33,570 bases of DNA, taken from the IMG/VR virus record IMGVR_UViG_3300037502_001929, positions 1 to 33,570 of that record; one strand, given 5' to 3'. The notes beneath the pieces were generated by a model. The model did not search any database. It saw only the letters and a list, made by a program, of their open reading frames with translations, and was not told the origin of the DNA. The stretch comes from a virus. The position numbers and the translations under genes are program-made. Numbering within the stretch: position 1 is the first letter of the stretch; each line of letters begins with the position of its first letter. Below, piece by piece: positions 14,485 through 23,285 of this stretch.

Positions 14485-17346
14485 ATGATATCACAAGAAG
14501 AAATTGAAAACTTCCTTGTGGGTAATGACCCTGAGGAATATATCGTATCAGTAGAGTACGATTACGTATCTGACAAAATCTACAAAATCAAAGAAGTTCC
14601 TGGTAAAGGTAAACAGATCCAACGAGACACATTGATCTCATTTGCTTGGGTTGGTGATCTACGTGGTCAAAACTTTTACTCATCATCAAAAGCTTTACAG
14701 AAAGAGGCCATGTCAAAACATGGTATCATCATAGAAAAACTTCGTACAGACGGAAATGATCGTTTGGAACGAGGTCTTACCTTTATGGTTAAATCCATGA
14801 AGGGTTATAGAAACTTAATCCAATTCTTTAGAGAAGGTGGAGTAGATCCCTGGGGTGAAAAAACAAAAGACCTCATCATGGTTCTCCCTCCCGTTGAACA
14901 ATACCTCATCTCAAAAGAGAAACGACTATTCAAAGGATTTGAGGAATACAATGACATCACGAGGATGGTATTCGACTTGGAGACGACCGCGTTAGAACCC
15001 AAAGACGGTCGTATCTTCATGATTGGAGTAAAAACAAATAAGGGGTTCAGAAAGGTTATTGAGTGTGCAACACCTGACGATGAAAGAAGAGGACTCGTTG
15101 AGTTCTTCAACTTGATCGACGAACACAAACCATCAATCCTATCGGGATATAACTCATTCAACTTCGACTGGTATTGGATCTATGAAAGATGTAAGGCGTT
15201 AAACCTTGATATTAAAAAGATTGCCAAGTCATTAAATCCTGAGAAATCAATTTCACAAAAAGAGTCAATGTTGAAATTGGCAAACGAGGTTGAGAAGTTT
15301 AACCAAACTCAAATGTGGGGTTACAACATTATTGACATCCTACATTCAGTTCGTAGAGCTCAAGCGATCAACTCAAACATTAAGGAAGCGGGTTTGAAGT
15401 ATATTACCAAGTATATCGAGGCTGAAGCTCCTGATCGTATTTATGTTGACCATGATAAGATTGGACCAATGTATAGAGACAAAGAGGAGTATTGGTTAAA
15501 TGTTGAGAATGGTAAGTACAAAAAAGTCGGTCAAGATCCAAAGGTTGATGATGTTTGTGGAAGACATTCTAAGGTTTATCTTAAAACAACGGGGGACGAC
15601 ATTATTGAGCGTTATCTTGACGATGACTTGGAAGAAACTCTATTGGTTGATGAAGAATTCAATCAAGGTTCATTCTTGTTGGCATCATTACTTCCAACAA
15701 CATATGAAAGAGTTTCAACGATGGGTACCGCAACATTATGGAAAATGTTGATGTTAGCTTGGTCTTACAAACATAACTTAGCAATACCGGCTAAAAACGA
15801 CAAAGGGAACTTCGTAGGAGGACTTTCTCGATTGATCCGAACAGGATACTCAAAGAACGTATTAAAGCTCGACTACTCGTCTCTATATCCCTCCATTCAG
15901 TTGGTACACGATGTATTCCCTGAGTGTGATGTAACAGGTGCGATGAAAGGATTATTATCTTACTTCCGTAACACTCGTATCAAGTACAAACAACTTGCTG
16001 AAGAATATGCGAGTATTGATAAGAAGAAATCAACATCTTATGACCGTAAACAATTACCGATTAAGATCTTTATCAACTCGATGTTCGGTGCGTTATCCGC
16101 TCCACAGGTATTCCATTGGGGTGATATGGACAAAGGTGAGATGATTACTTGTACAGGTCGTCAGTATCTTCGTATGATGATTCACTTCTTTATGGATCGT
16201 GGGTATACACCATTGGTAATGGACACTGACGGTATTAACTTCTCGGTTCCTGAAGGTGTGGAGACAAGACGTTATGTTGGTAAAGGTCTGAACTGGAAAG
16301 TCATAGAAGGTAAGGAGTATATTGGTGAAGAAGCTGATGTTATGGAGTTTAACGATCTTGCGATGAGAGGTGAAATGGCACTCGATACTGATGGACAATG
16401 GCCAGCGTGTATCAACTTGGCTCGTAAGAACTACGCACTTATCACAGCAAAAGGTAAAATCAAACTTACAGGTAACTCAATCAAATCTAAGAAGATGCCA
16501 ATCTATATTGAAAAGTTCTTAGATAAAGGAATTAAGTTATTACTTGACGGTAAAGGACAAGAGTTTGTTGAGTGGTATTACGAATACGTACAAAAGATAT
16601 TCGATCAGAAAATTCCATTGATGGATATTGCAAACAAAGCAAAGATTAAACAAACGATTGATGATTATATTGTTCGTAGTAAAACAAGAACAAAGGCAGG
16701 AGCATTGATGTCACGTCAAGCACATATGGAGTTGGCAATCAAAGACAAACTAAATGCAAATCTTGGTGAAGTCATCTTTTATGTAAACAACGGTACAAAA
16801 GCATCTCACGGTGACGTTCAGAAAGTTAACAAACCAAAGAAAGGTTGGTCTCAAGAACATATTGATAATTACATGAGAGATTGGGGGACAACAATACCTG
16901 AAGATGTAGATTCGATTATTCAGTTAAATTGTTATCGAATTGATCCCTCCGATATTGAGAGTAACCCAACCATGACTGGTGAATATAACATCCAAAGAGC
17001 AATAGCGACTTTCAACAAACGAGTAGAACCATTATTAGTTGTATTCAAACAAGAAGTTAGAAATGGTTTGTTAGTTAAGAATCCAGAAGAAAGACCGTTC
17101 TTCACTAAAGATCAATGTGAGTTGATTAACGGGCAACCATTCGAGGAAGATGATCAAGATAAATTGGAAGATGTGATGGAGATTTCTCCTGAAGAAATGT
17201 CATTTTGGAATAGAGTTGGTGAAACACCATACCATATGTATAAAAATGCCGACCAATATATGTGGAGATATCTACCCGATGAAAACTTATTCCATCTTGA
17301 GACCGTCAGAGGAGAGGATATACCAAATACCGCCGACGTTTTGTAA
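14485..17346 (+). CDS. Family B DNA polymerase (T4 gp43-like)
   Basis: The 953-residue protein is a complete replicative polymerase with proofreading. Exo I is FDLETT at 163-168 (D164, E166). Exo II is YNSFNFD at 222-228 (D228). A YLDDD segment at 377-381 may be Exo III. Polymerase motif A is LDYSSLYPS at 462-470. Motif B is KIFINSMFG at 527-535. Motif C is MDTDG at 579-583. T4 gp43 has 898 residues, so the length is normal, and no intein or split is present at motif A or C. It lies between the modular surface proteins and the inverted neck/helicase block, has its own promoter and leader hairpin, and its last 60 nt are overlapped on the other strand. Codon use looks slightly less AT-biased than in the glycan genes. 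Confidence 0.97.
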   Translation: MISQEEIENFLVGNDPEEYIVSVEYDYVSDKIYKIKEVPGKGKQIQRDTLISFAWVGDLRGQNFYSSSKALQKEAMSKHGIIIEKLRTDGNDRLERGLTFMVKSMKGYRNLIQFFREGGVDPWGEKTKDLIMVLPPVEQYLISKEKRLFKGFEEYNDITRMVFDLETTALEPKDGRIFMIGVKTNKGFRKVIECATPDDERRGLVEFFNLIDEHKPSILSGYNSFNFDWYWIYERCKALNLDIKKIAKSLNPEKSISQKESMLKLANEVEKFNQTQMWGYNIIDILHSVRRAQAINSNIKEAGLKYITKYIEAEAPDRIYVDHDKIGPMYRDKEEYWLNVENGKYKKVGQDPKVDDVCGRHSKVYLKTTGDDIIERYLDDDLEETLLVDEEFNQGSFLLASLLPTTYERVSTMGTATLWKMLMLAWSYKHNLAIPAKNDKGNFVGGLSRLIRTGYSKNVLKLDYSSLYPSIQLVHDVFPECDVTGAMKGLLSYFRNTRIKYKQLAEEYASIDKKKSTSYDRKQLPIKIFINSMFGALSAPQVFHWGDMDKGEMITCTGRQYLRMMIHFFMDRGYTPLVMDTDGINFSVPEGVETRRYVGKGLNWKVIEGKEYIGEEADVMEFNDLAMRGEMALDTDGQWPACINLARKNYALITAKGKIKLTGNSIKSKKMPIYIEKFLDKGIKLLLDGKGQEFVEWYYEYVQKIFDQKIPLMDIANKAKIKQTIDDYIVRSKTRTKAGALMSRQAHMELAIKDKLNANLGEVIFYVNNGTKASHGDVQKVNKPKKGWSQEHIDNYMRDWGTTIPEDVDSIIQLNCYRIDPSDIESNPTMTGEYNIQRAIATFNKRVEPLLVVFKQEVRNGLLVKNPEERPFFTKDQCELINGQPFEEDDQDKLEDVMEISPEEMSFWNRVGETPYHMYKNADQYMWRYLPDENLFHLETVRGEDIPNTADVL

Positions 17347-17634
17347 TTCAACACAAGCACCACGACCAACAGAAATTTCATCCCAATCCTCATCAATTCT
17401 ATTGATATCAGGTACGATGATACAATCAGTTAGAGTTTTGATTTTTATTTTGTCAGTTGTTGTAGAATCTAATCTTATTTTACAATGACTGACATCTCTA
17501 ACAATAATAAGTAATTCACCATTGGTTGAATAAAATTCATCACTTATTATTGCAGTCTCAAACGTGTCAAGATTAATTGATCGTTCACCACGTATTATCG
17601 TTTTTCTATTTGGTTTTTGTTTTATAACTGACAT
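17287..17634 (-). CDS. Small unknown protein convergent with DNA polymerase
   Basis: The 115-residue protein starts 3 nt after the stop of the gp13-like gene, which suggests co-transcription, and its 3' end overlaps the polymerase gene tail to tail by 60 nt. It is beta-rich: ELLIIVRDVSHCKIRL, KIKIKTLTDCIIVPD and NVGGIWYILSSDGL suggest a strand-repeat fold of the kind seen in small virion or fibre proteins. No known family is recognised. Operon position after the neck protein favours a structural role, perhaps in the neck or head fibres. Confidence 0.7.
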   Translation of the reverse strand: MSVIKQKPNRKTIIRGERSINLDTFETAIISDEFYSTNGELLIIVRDVSHCKIRLDSTTTDKIKIKTLTDCIIVPDINRIDEDWDEISVGRGACVELQNVGGIWYILSSDGLKME

Positions 17635-17637
17635 ACA

Positions 17638-18762
17638 TTAAATCACATATATTTGACGAGGCATAGCCCTAAACTTAAGTTGTTTGTTTAAGTTCTCCGC
17701 AAGTAATGCTTCCCTCTCCATTATCTTTTCAGGACGTAGTCTTGTTAGCCTACCTTCAGGACCTATTAATTCATCTATTAGTTTTGTTTTTTCATCTTTC
17801 GCTTCTGTTGCTAAAGATGCGTAATCCATAGTTAAATCACCGTCAGGGGCTTTTAAGTTACCACTAAACTTACCACGTACTCTAGCCAATGTTTCTTTAC
17901 AATAAGCCGTAAACCATCTTCTTACCCATACTTGTGCAGGATTGTTTAATTTGTACCAACTTAATTTATTAAATGGTACGTCAGATGGTAATAATATGAT
18001 ATCAGGATTATCAGCTAAACACTTGTCTCTATCACCTTGACCAACATCATAATACCAATACCAAACTCTTTGTTGAGCCATTTCGGCATTACCAAAGTCA
18101 AATCTACCACCTGGTACATTTAGTAAGTGTAATGCTTTTTTACCATCAGGTAATGCGGTTATATAATAAGTTAAATCGGGAGAAATAATTCTTCTTTGGA
18201 TGTTAATCTCTTGCATTCTCAATAACATATCAAATGCCGGCATTAAGAAGTAACTACCAGCCATGTTACCCATTTGTGCGAATCCACCCGTACCACCGAT
18301 ACCTCCACCGGCAATACCACCAAATGACCAGGGATCAATGAACATATTATTCATTTCTGTTGGTGAGAACCAAAGTACTTCATTGATTTCTCTACCGGCA
18401 GGAATTTCATATATTTGTTGGTTAGGTACTAATTGTACGTAATCTCTTTTAATTACCCAGTCACCACCCGCTTGTAGACCAACAATTTTCGAATAAGCAT
18501 ATGTGTATCTCGTTTCAAAATCTAAACTTTTGGTAACAAAGGCTCTTGCTAATGATTGTGTATCGAGATTTAAATTGTATAGTGAAGTCCATTGAGATTC
18601 AATCAACCAATCTTGTACATATTGAGAATAATCATCAATAGAATACTCTAAAAGAGTATCCATCATTTCATCCTCTAATTCCACCGATCTTAAAGGCGCA
18701 CCTAAAAGATGCCTTACTTTTTGGTAGAATTCACTTCTTTCTGGTTCGTTGATAATTGCCAT
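17638..18762 (-). CDS. Neck/head-completion protein (T4 gp13-like)
   Basis: The 374-residue protein begins with EFYQKVRHLLGAP and an acidic helical segment (DDYSQYVQDWLIES), then a long middle with a Gly-rich insertion (GGIAGGGIGGTGG). It ends with LARVRGKFSGNLKAPDGDLTMDYASL and KTKLIDELIGPEGRLTRLRP. This closing pattern is familiar from gp13-type neck proteins of T4-like phages (T4 gp13 is 309 residues), which close the head after packaging and join the tail. The gene is inverted relative to the gp14/gp15-like genes at 21739-23285. A TATTTATA site sits 20 nt upstream on its strand. Confidence 0.62.
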   Translation of the reverse strand: MAIINEPERSEFYQKVRHLLGAPLRSVELEDEMMDTLLEYSIDDYSQYVQDWLIESQWTSLYNLNLDTQSLARAFVTKSLDFETRYTYAYSKIVGLQAGGDWVIKRDYVQLVPNQQIYEIPAGREINEVLWFSPTEMNNMFIDPWSFGGIAGGGIGGTGGFAQMGNMAGSYFLMPAFDMLLRMQEINIQRRIISPDLTYYITALPDGKKALHLLNVPGGRFDFGNAEMAQQRVWYWYYDVGQGDRDKCLADNPDIILLPSDVPFNKLSWYKLNNPAQVWVRRWFTAYCKETLARVRGKFSGNLKAPDGDLTMDYASLATEAKDEKTKLIDELIGPEGRLTRLRPEKIMEREALLAENLNKQLKFRAMPRQIYVI

Positions 18763-18774
18763 AGAGTTTTTCTC

Positions 18775-18782
18775 TATAAATA
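18775..18782 (-). promoter_or_regulatory. TATTTAT late-type promoter (minus strand)
   Basis: On the - strand this reads TATTTATA, with the first T 20 nt before the ATG of the gp13-like gene. Its orientation follows the gene, showing the motif is used directionally. Confidence 0.66.
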
Positions 18783-18797
18783 TAAGGATAGATAACT

Positions 18798-19883
18798 TTA
18801 TTTAGATTTTTTACTTAAGTATAAATCATTAACAAATTCCCAATTTACGACATCCCAAAACTTATTAATATATTCATCACGTTTGTTTTGGTACTTTAAA
18901 TAATAAGCGTGTTCCCAAACATCAAGACCCAACAAAGGATATCCACCACCTTTAACGATGTTCATAAGTGGATTATCTTGATTTGGTGTGGACATAATTT
19001 TTAACTTACCGTTTTTATCTAAATACAACCAAGCCCAACCTGATCCAAAACGATCTTTAGCCGCCAGATTAAACTCATCTTTCATTTTTTTGATGTTACC
19101 AAAATCTTCTTTAATCTTTTTTAAAATCTCACCTTTTGGTAATTGTTTCTTTGGCGACAACATTTTCCAAAATAAAGCGTGATTAAACGCTCCACCTGCG
19201 TTGTTTCTAACTTTTTCATCAAACTTACTTATGGATTTTACAATTTCTTCCAAATCCATATCACCTTCTTTATCTTTGATTGCTTTGTTCAGTTTATCAA
19301 CATAACCTTTATAGTGTTTGTTGTAATGAACGTTCATTGTCTTTGAATCGATAAATCTTTGTAATGCAGAGTATGAGTAAGGTAACTCTTCAATACCTAC
19401 TTTTTTCATTTCAACCAATAAATTTTCTTTAATTGTTTGTTTTTCTGTTAATAAGATTTGTTCTGACAAAATATTAACCCTACCCTCAATACCTTTGTTT
19501 TCATACATAAGTTGCTCCAAGTCAGGATGTCTCTCTTCAAATTGTTTAACTAAACGACCTGCAAATGCGTTGGCTTCATCTTCATTTCTACCACCAATGT
19601 TTGGTCCTGGTTCTCTTCCCAATATAGTCATTTGATGTTCGTGAACCCACTCGTGAGCAAGGGTCCTCATAATATCACGATTCAATCTACCTTTGGCTAA
19701 AACTTTAATAAGATTATCACCACGTCTACTTCCTGTAGACATCTCACCTCTTCTACCATCCATAAAGATAATTTTCAAATCTTTCTTCAATGGATATTCT
19801 TCTTGTAAAAGTTTTATAAACTCATTAACAAGGTTTTTGTGTTTTTTTAAATCAGGATTTTCGTATTTGATTGAAACTTTCAT
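18798..19883 (-). CDS. Fusion: HExxH metallopeptidase-like domain plus Mn-type superoxide dismutase
   Basis: The 361-residue protein has two domains. Residues 1-~130 carry HEWVHEH at 77-83 (zinc motif H77-E78-x2-H81) followed by DEANAFAGRLV at 102-112, resembling the third-ligand Glu region of ImmA/IrrE-type peptidases. Residues ~165-361 are a full Fe/Mn superoxide dismutase. Ligands are H186 (NVHYNKH), H235 (FNHALFW), D321 and H325 (LGLDVWEHAYYLKYQNKRD). NNAGGAFNH and STPNQDNPLM carry the Gly/Gln pair typical of the manganese form, and the ending closely resembles bacterial SodA. SOD converts superoxide to peroxide and oxygen. The N-terminal partner's substrate is unknown. A TATTTATC site lies only 12 nt before the ATG, so the leader is very short or the true start is internal. 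Confidence 0.88.
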   Translation of the reverse strand: MKVSIKYENPDLKKHKNLVNEFIKLLQEEYPLKKDLKIIFMDGRRGEMSTGSRRGDNLIKVLAKGRLNRDIMRTLAHEWVHEHQMTILGREPGPNIGGRNEDEANAFAGRLVKQFEERHPDLEQLMYENKGIEGRVNILSEQILLTEKQTIKENLLVEMKKVGIEELPYSYSALQRFIDSKTMNVHYNKHYKGYVDKLNKAIKDKEGDMDLEEIVKSISKFDEKVRNNAGGAFNHALFWKMLSPKKQLPKGEILKKIKEDFGNIKKMKDEFNLAAKDRFGSGWAWLYLDKNGKLKIMSTPNQDNPLMNIVKGGGYPLLGLDVWEHAYYLKYQNKRDEYINKFWDVVNWEFVNDLYLSKKSK

Positions 19884-19887
19884 CTTT

Positions 19888-19895
19888 GATAAATA
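19888..19895 (-). promoter_or_regulatory. TATTTAT promoter candidate (minus strand)
   Basis: On the - strand this reads TATTTATC, with the first T 12 nt before the annotated ATG at 19883. The short distance implies a leaderless transcript or a later start. Confidence 0.45.
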
Positions 19896-19912
19896 TTCAT
19901 TTAATCAAAAGA

Positions 19913-21682
19913 TTATCGTTGCTTATTAATTAGGGTTAAGATTTCCTCAACTATATCACCCGTATTTTCAGGTTGCTGATCACCCATTACAGTTCGAATG
20001 ATTTCTTTTTTACGATTAAGAATATCATATATCGCACCCTCAATTGTATTTTCAAATAGTGGATAATAAACTAGTACGTTAGATTTTTGACCATAACGAT
20101 ACGCCCTATCTTCTGCTTGTGCGTGTTCGGCAGGTACAAATGATAGGTCATTCATAATCACAACCTCAGCTGAAGTTAAAGTTAAACCAACACCCGCAGC
20201 TTTCAGGTTCCCAACAAATACCCTAATCTTTTCATCATTTTGAAAAGAGTCAACCGCTTGTTGTCTCATTGCATTAGAACAACTACCATCAAGATAAACT
20301 GCTTGTTTTCCGAAATGTTGATAGATTGTTTGGAGGGTGTCTGTAAAGTTGGTGAATATAATAACTTTCTTACCTTGTTCTAAAATGTTCTCGGCAAAAT
20401 CTATTGTTTGTTTTGTTTTTTCATTTGCAATAACTTTTCTAACCTTCATTAGTTTTGAAAACTGAACAGTAAGAGATGATGACTCATCAGGGTTTTTATC
20501 ATACCAATCATAGTATTCACCCATCAAATCTTCATACTCTTTTGATTTTAATCTCAAATAAACCGGTGTAATAATTTTGTCAGGAAGATCTAACACATCT
20601 TCTTTTAACCTACGAAGAATTTGTTTTGATGTTCTATCTCTTAATTCCTCAAGATTTGATGCCCCCATTACATTCCACACTTTTCTTTTACCCGCAGTGA
20701 ATTGGAACCCTTGACAATATCTAATCGCGTAGGCTTTCCAATTCTGAGCAACTGGACTTTCGATGAGGTTTAATAAATTATAGTAGTTCATAGGACGAGA
20801 GGTCATTGGTGTTCCCGTTAATAACCAAACTCTCTCAACTTTCTTTGCAAAACTATTAATGATCTTTGTTCTTTGTGCTTGAACATTTGAAATCATGTGT
20901 GCCTCATCTAAGATCACCAAGTCAAACTTACTCTGTAGTAATAACGATTCGTCTTTTTTCTTTGGGTCTGAATCATGAAAGTTTTTAAGAATGTCGTAAT
21001 TCACAATAACAAAATCATGTTCGGAGGAAAATTTCTTTCCTTCAGCAATGAACACTGGACGATCAGAATAATTTTCAATCTCCCTTTGCCAGTTAATCTT
21101 TAGAGAAGCGGGACACACAATGAGAACTTTTTTAGAACCCGTTTCTAACGCCGCGATAATTGTGGATGTTGTTTTACCAAGACCCATATCATCAGCAAGA
21201 ATAAATCTTTTTGAACCTGCCAACTTTTCAATTGCAATTTTTTGATGTTCTAACGGTGGTCGGTGAGAATACTTTGAATAATCAATATTAACGGACTCAA
21301 CTTTATGGGTCTTGATGAGTGCCGATTTTGGTACCCAAAACTCACTTAATTTGTCTGAATCAAAAAACTTTCCCCAAACATGATATGATTTTTCTTTTTC
21401 AACCAAAAGTTTTTCAATGTAAATTTGTTCGGGAACTTGTAACAGATATCTTTCTTCAGCAAACTTTTTAGCGAAGTATGTATCTAACTCGACCCATTTA
21501 CGAGCAACTTTAGGTGTGGTGTTATAATATGTTGTAATATATTCTGACTGACTTCTTGTAGGAAAGAACTTACTTGAAACTTCTTTCTTATGTTTTAGAT
21601 ATAGGATATAGTTATTTGCACCACTATACGTCTCAAGCAGATCCAAAGCCTTATGTTCAATAAGTGATTTAGTACTATCCAA
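19913..21682 (-). CDS. SNF2-family helicase/translocase (SMARCAL1-like)
   Basis: The 589-residue protein contains a full SNF2 motor. Motif I is DDMGLGKT (164-171), motif Ia VLIVCPASLKINWQRE, motif II DEAH (259-262) and motif III LLTGTP. Motif V is AAGVGLTLTSAEVVI and motif VI QAEDRAYRYGQ. The arrangement is like the SMARCAL1/ZRANB3 group, which remodels forks and anneals strands. T4-like phages use UvsW for a related branch-migration role, so this may replace it. The ~135 N-terminal residues are unrecognised. The only in-frame starts are TTG at 21682 or ATT just upstream; no ATG is available. An ATG in the neighbouring frame (about 21705) would join if the TTTT run had one more T. Confidence 0.92.
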   Translation of the reverse strand: MDSTKSLIEHKALDLLETYSGANNYILYLKHKKEVSSKFFPTRSQSEYITTYYNTTPKVARKWVELDTYFAKKFAEERYLLQVPEQIYIEKLLVEKEKSYHVWGKFFDSDKLSEFWVPKSALIKTHKVESVNIDYSKYSHRPPLEHQKIAIEKLAGSKRFILADDMGLGKTTSTIIAALETGSKKVLIVCPASLKINWQREIENYSDRPVFIAEGKKFSSEHDFVIVNYDILKNFHDSDPKKKDESLLLQSKFDLVILDEAHMISNVQAQRTKIINSFAKKVERVWLLTGTPMTSRPMNYYNLLNLIESPVAQNWKAYAIRYCQGFQFTAGKRKVWNVMGASNLEELRDRTSKQILRRLKEDVLDLPDKIITPVYLRLKSKEYEDLMGEYYDWYDKNPDESSSLTVQFSKLMKVRKVIANEKTKQTIDFAENILEQGKKVIIFTNFTDTLQTIYQHFGKQAVYLDGSCSNAMRQQAVDSFQNDEKIRVFVGNLKAAGVGLTLTSAEVVIMNDLSFVPAEHAQAEDRAYRYGQKSNVLVYYPLFENTIEGAIYDILNRKKEIIRTVMGDQQPENTGDIVEEILTLINKQR

Positions 21683-21716
21683 AATTTGTTTTTAATAAAA
21701 ATAATCATAAAAAGAA

Positions 21717-21724
21717 TATTTATC
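21717..21724 (+). promoter_or_regulatory. TATTTAT late-type promoter for neck/tail completion genes
   Basis: TATTTATC has its first T 22 nt before the ATG at 21739, within the 56-nt divergent gap. No matching site is seen in the gap for the helicase on the other strand. Confidence 0.65.
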
Positions 21725-21738
21725 AATAAAACGTCAAT

Positions 21739-22251
21739 ATGAATAGTAGTGTTCCTATTAGTAGATTAGGTAAATTTTTTGGTGAGAACGATTTTAACCT
21801 TGAGGTTGGGATGGGTCAAGAATGGTTAGTTGGGGACATGAACTTCACTTGTGTACTATACCGAGTAGACAAAAACAAAATCAAAACCGACGATGTATAC
21901 GGTGAAGCGGTTCAAGACGGTATCAAATATTTACCACCTGTTGAGTTCAATGCTTATGTGGGAATTGCAGCACCTGAAAACAAAATGTTGGGATCAACAA
22001 GAATAGATCAATTAGAACCAGGTAATATCACAATTTCAGTTTATATAAAAACATTGGATGACTTGGGGGTTGATATTGATTTCGGTGATTACATAGGATA
22101 TTACGATAGTGAAAACTTTGTTAGATATTATACGGTTGTTAATGATGGTCGTGTGGTGTCGGATTTAAAACATACTTATAAAGGATACAAACCTTTCTAT
22201 AAGACAATAATCGCGGCTCCTGTTGGACCAAATGAATTTAGAGGATTATAA
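21739..22251 (+). CDS. Neck protein candidate (T4 gp14-like)
   Basis: The 170-residue protein has TDDVYGEAVQDGIKYLPPVEFNAYVGI in its first half, matching the D-x-x-YGE context of gp14-type neck proteins, followed by beta segments (ISVYIKTLDDLGVDIDFGDYIGYY, YYTVVNDGRV) and a short C-terminal tail. T4 gp14 has 256 residues, so this is smaller. It directly precedes the gp15-like gene (TAATG overlap), the order seen in T4 (13-14-15). A head-to-tail connector role is inferred from motif and order. Confidence 0.55.
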   Translation: MNSSVPISRLGKFFGENDFNLEVGMGQEWLVGDMNFTCVLYRVDKNKIKTDDVYGEAVQDGIKYLPPVEFNAYVGIAAPENKMLGSTRIDQLEPGNITISVYIKTLDDLGVDIDFGDYIGYYDSENFVRYYTVVNDGRVVSDLKHTYKGYKPFYKTIIAAPVGPNEFRGL

Positions 22252-23285
22252 TGGCATTACCAAAAAAAGTTAAACCAACATTACCTTTAACATACCCCAA
22301 AACTCTTTTACCGAGAAGGGAACAAATAAAGGATATGATCACAAAGGATGGGACTTACCTTCCTAAATCGTTATTGCATGCTGATTTGGATCGTGGGTTT
22401 TTAGATTTTGTTAAAGAAAAGTTTAACATTACATCTGAAGGTAAAACAATTCCTGTTGTTGATATTTTGGTAACAACTCAAAACTGGTCTCAATTTGTTG
22501 AGACTTGGGATTTCCAAAACATCGATAAAAATGTTGAGCCACCATTTATTACTGTAATTAGAAATCCTGAAGTTAAGTACGGAAACAATCCTGCGGTTAT
22601 GTACAACATACCAAACAGAAGAATGTATTATTATATGGAAGTCCCAACTTGGGATGGTAATAGAGTTGGTGCTGACATATATAAAATACCTCAGCCAGTT
22701 CCTATTGATATTAAATTTACCGTTGCAATTATTTGTAATAGAATGAGAGAAGCGAACACTCTTAACCAAAGGGTTATGGAAACGTTTGCGTCAAGACAAG
22801 CATATCAAGTAATTAAAGGAAATTATATTCCGATTATAAATGACGGATTCTCTGACGAATCATCTATGGATTTAGAAAAGAGAAAATATTACATCCAAAA
22901 ATATGAATTTACTATGATGGGATTCTTAATGGATGAGAATGATTTTGAGGTAACACCCGCAATTTCAAGAACATTTCAAATGTATGAGGTTGATCAACGA
23001 CCAGTTAAAAGACCACAAAAAAGACAACAACCAACACAACTTGAGACAATTAAATTTACTTATCCGTCAGGTGATGAAACTCAAGAATACTTTTTTAGTT
23101 ACACTTGTAATTTATACTTTGAGCAATCAGACAATATCGAGTCTTATTCGGTCTACATTAACGACAATTACTACGGTGATAATGTTACCGAAATACAAAT
23201 CAACACAGATGATAATTTAAGAATAGATATTATTAGATCAGGTGATGGTGAGTCAACGTTGTCGTTCTCACAAAAATTGGTTTAA
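22251..23285 (+). CDS. Tail completion/sheath terminator protein (T4 gp15-like) with extra C-terminal domain
   Basis: The protein has 344 residues; T4 gp15 has 272. The conserved part runs to about residue 245: DILVTTQNWSQF, PRxEV-type PNRRMYYYMEVPTWDG, IDIKFTVAIICNRMREANTLNQRV, FASRQAYQVIKGNYIPI, and KYYIQKYEFTMMGFLMDENDFEV. A basic linker (RPVKRPQKRQQ, 250-260) then leads to an additional beta-rich domain of ~80 residues. gp15 caps the tail tube and stabilises the last sheath ring. It shares its first base with the stop of the gp14-like gene, and the sheath gene follows. The gene end overlaps the convergent small gene by 4 nt. Confidence 0.68.
   Translation: MALPKKVKPTLPLTYPKTLLPRREQIKDMITKDGTYLPKSLLHADLDRGFLDFVKEKFNITSEGKTIPVVDILVTTQNWSQFVETWDFQNIDKNVEPPFITVIRNPEVKYGNNPAVMYNIPNRRMYYYMEVPTWDGNRVGADIYKIPQPVPIDIKFTVAIICNRMREANTLNQRVMETFASRQAYQVIKGNYIPIINDGFSDESSMDLEKRKYYIQKYEFTMMGFLMDENDFEVTPAISRTFQMYEVDQRPVKRPQKRQQPTQLETIKFTYPSGDETQEYFFSYTCNLYFEQSDNIESYSVYINDNYYGDNVTEIQINTDDNLRIDIIRSGDGESTLSFSQKLV

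Noticed and set aside
14805-15161. Antisense open frames inside DNA polymerase
   Set aside because: They lie entirely within a gene with all catalytic motifs, have no promoter or recognisable protein pattern, and arise by chance; the same applies to other antisense or shifted frames within large genes.
14485-17346. Intein or split in DNA polymerase
   Set aside because: Motifs A, B and C are continuous and total length (953) is only slightly above T4 gp43.
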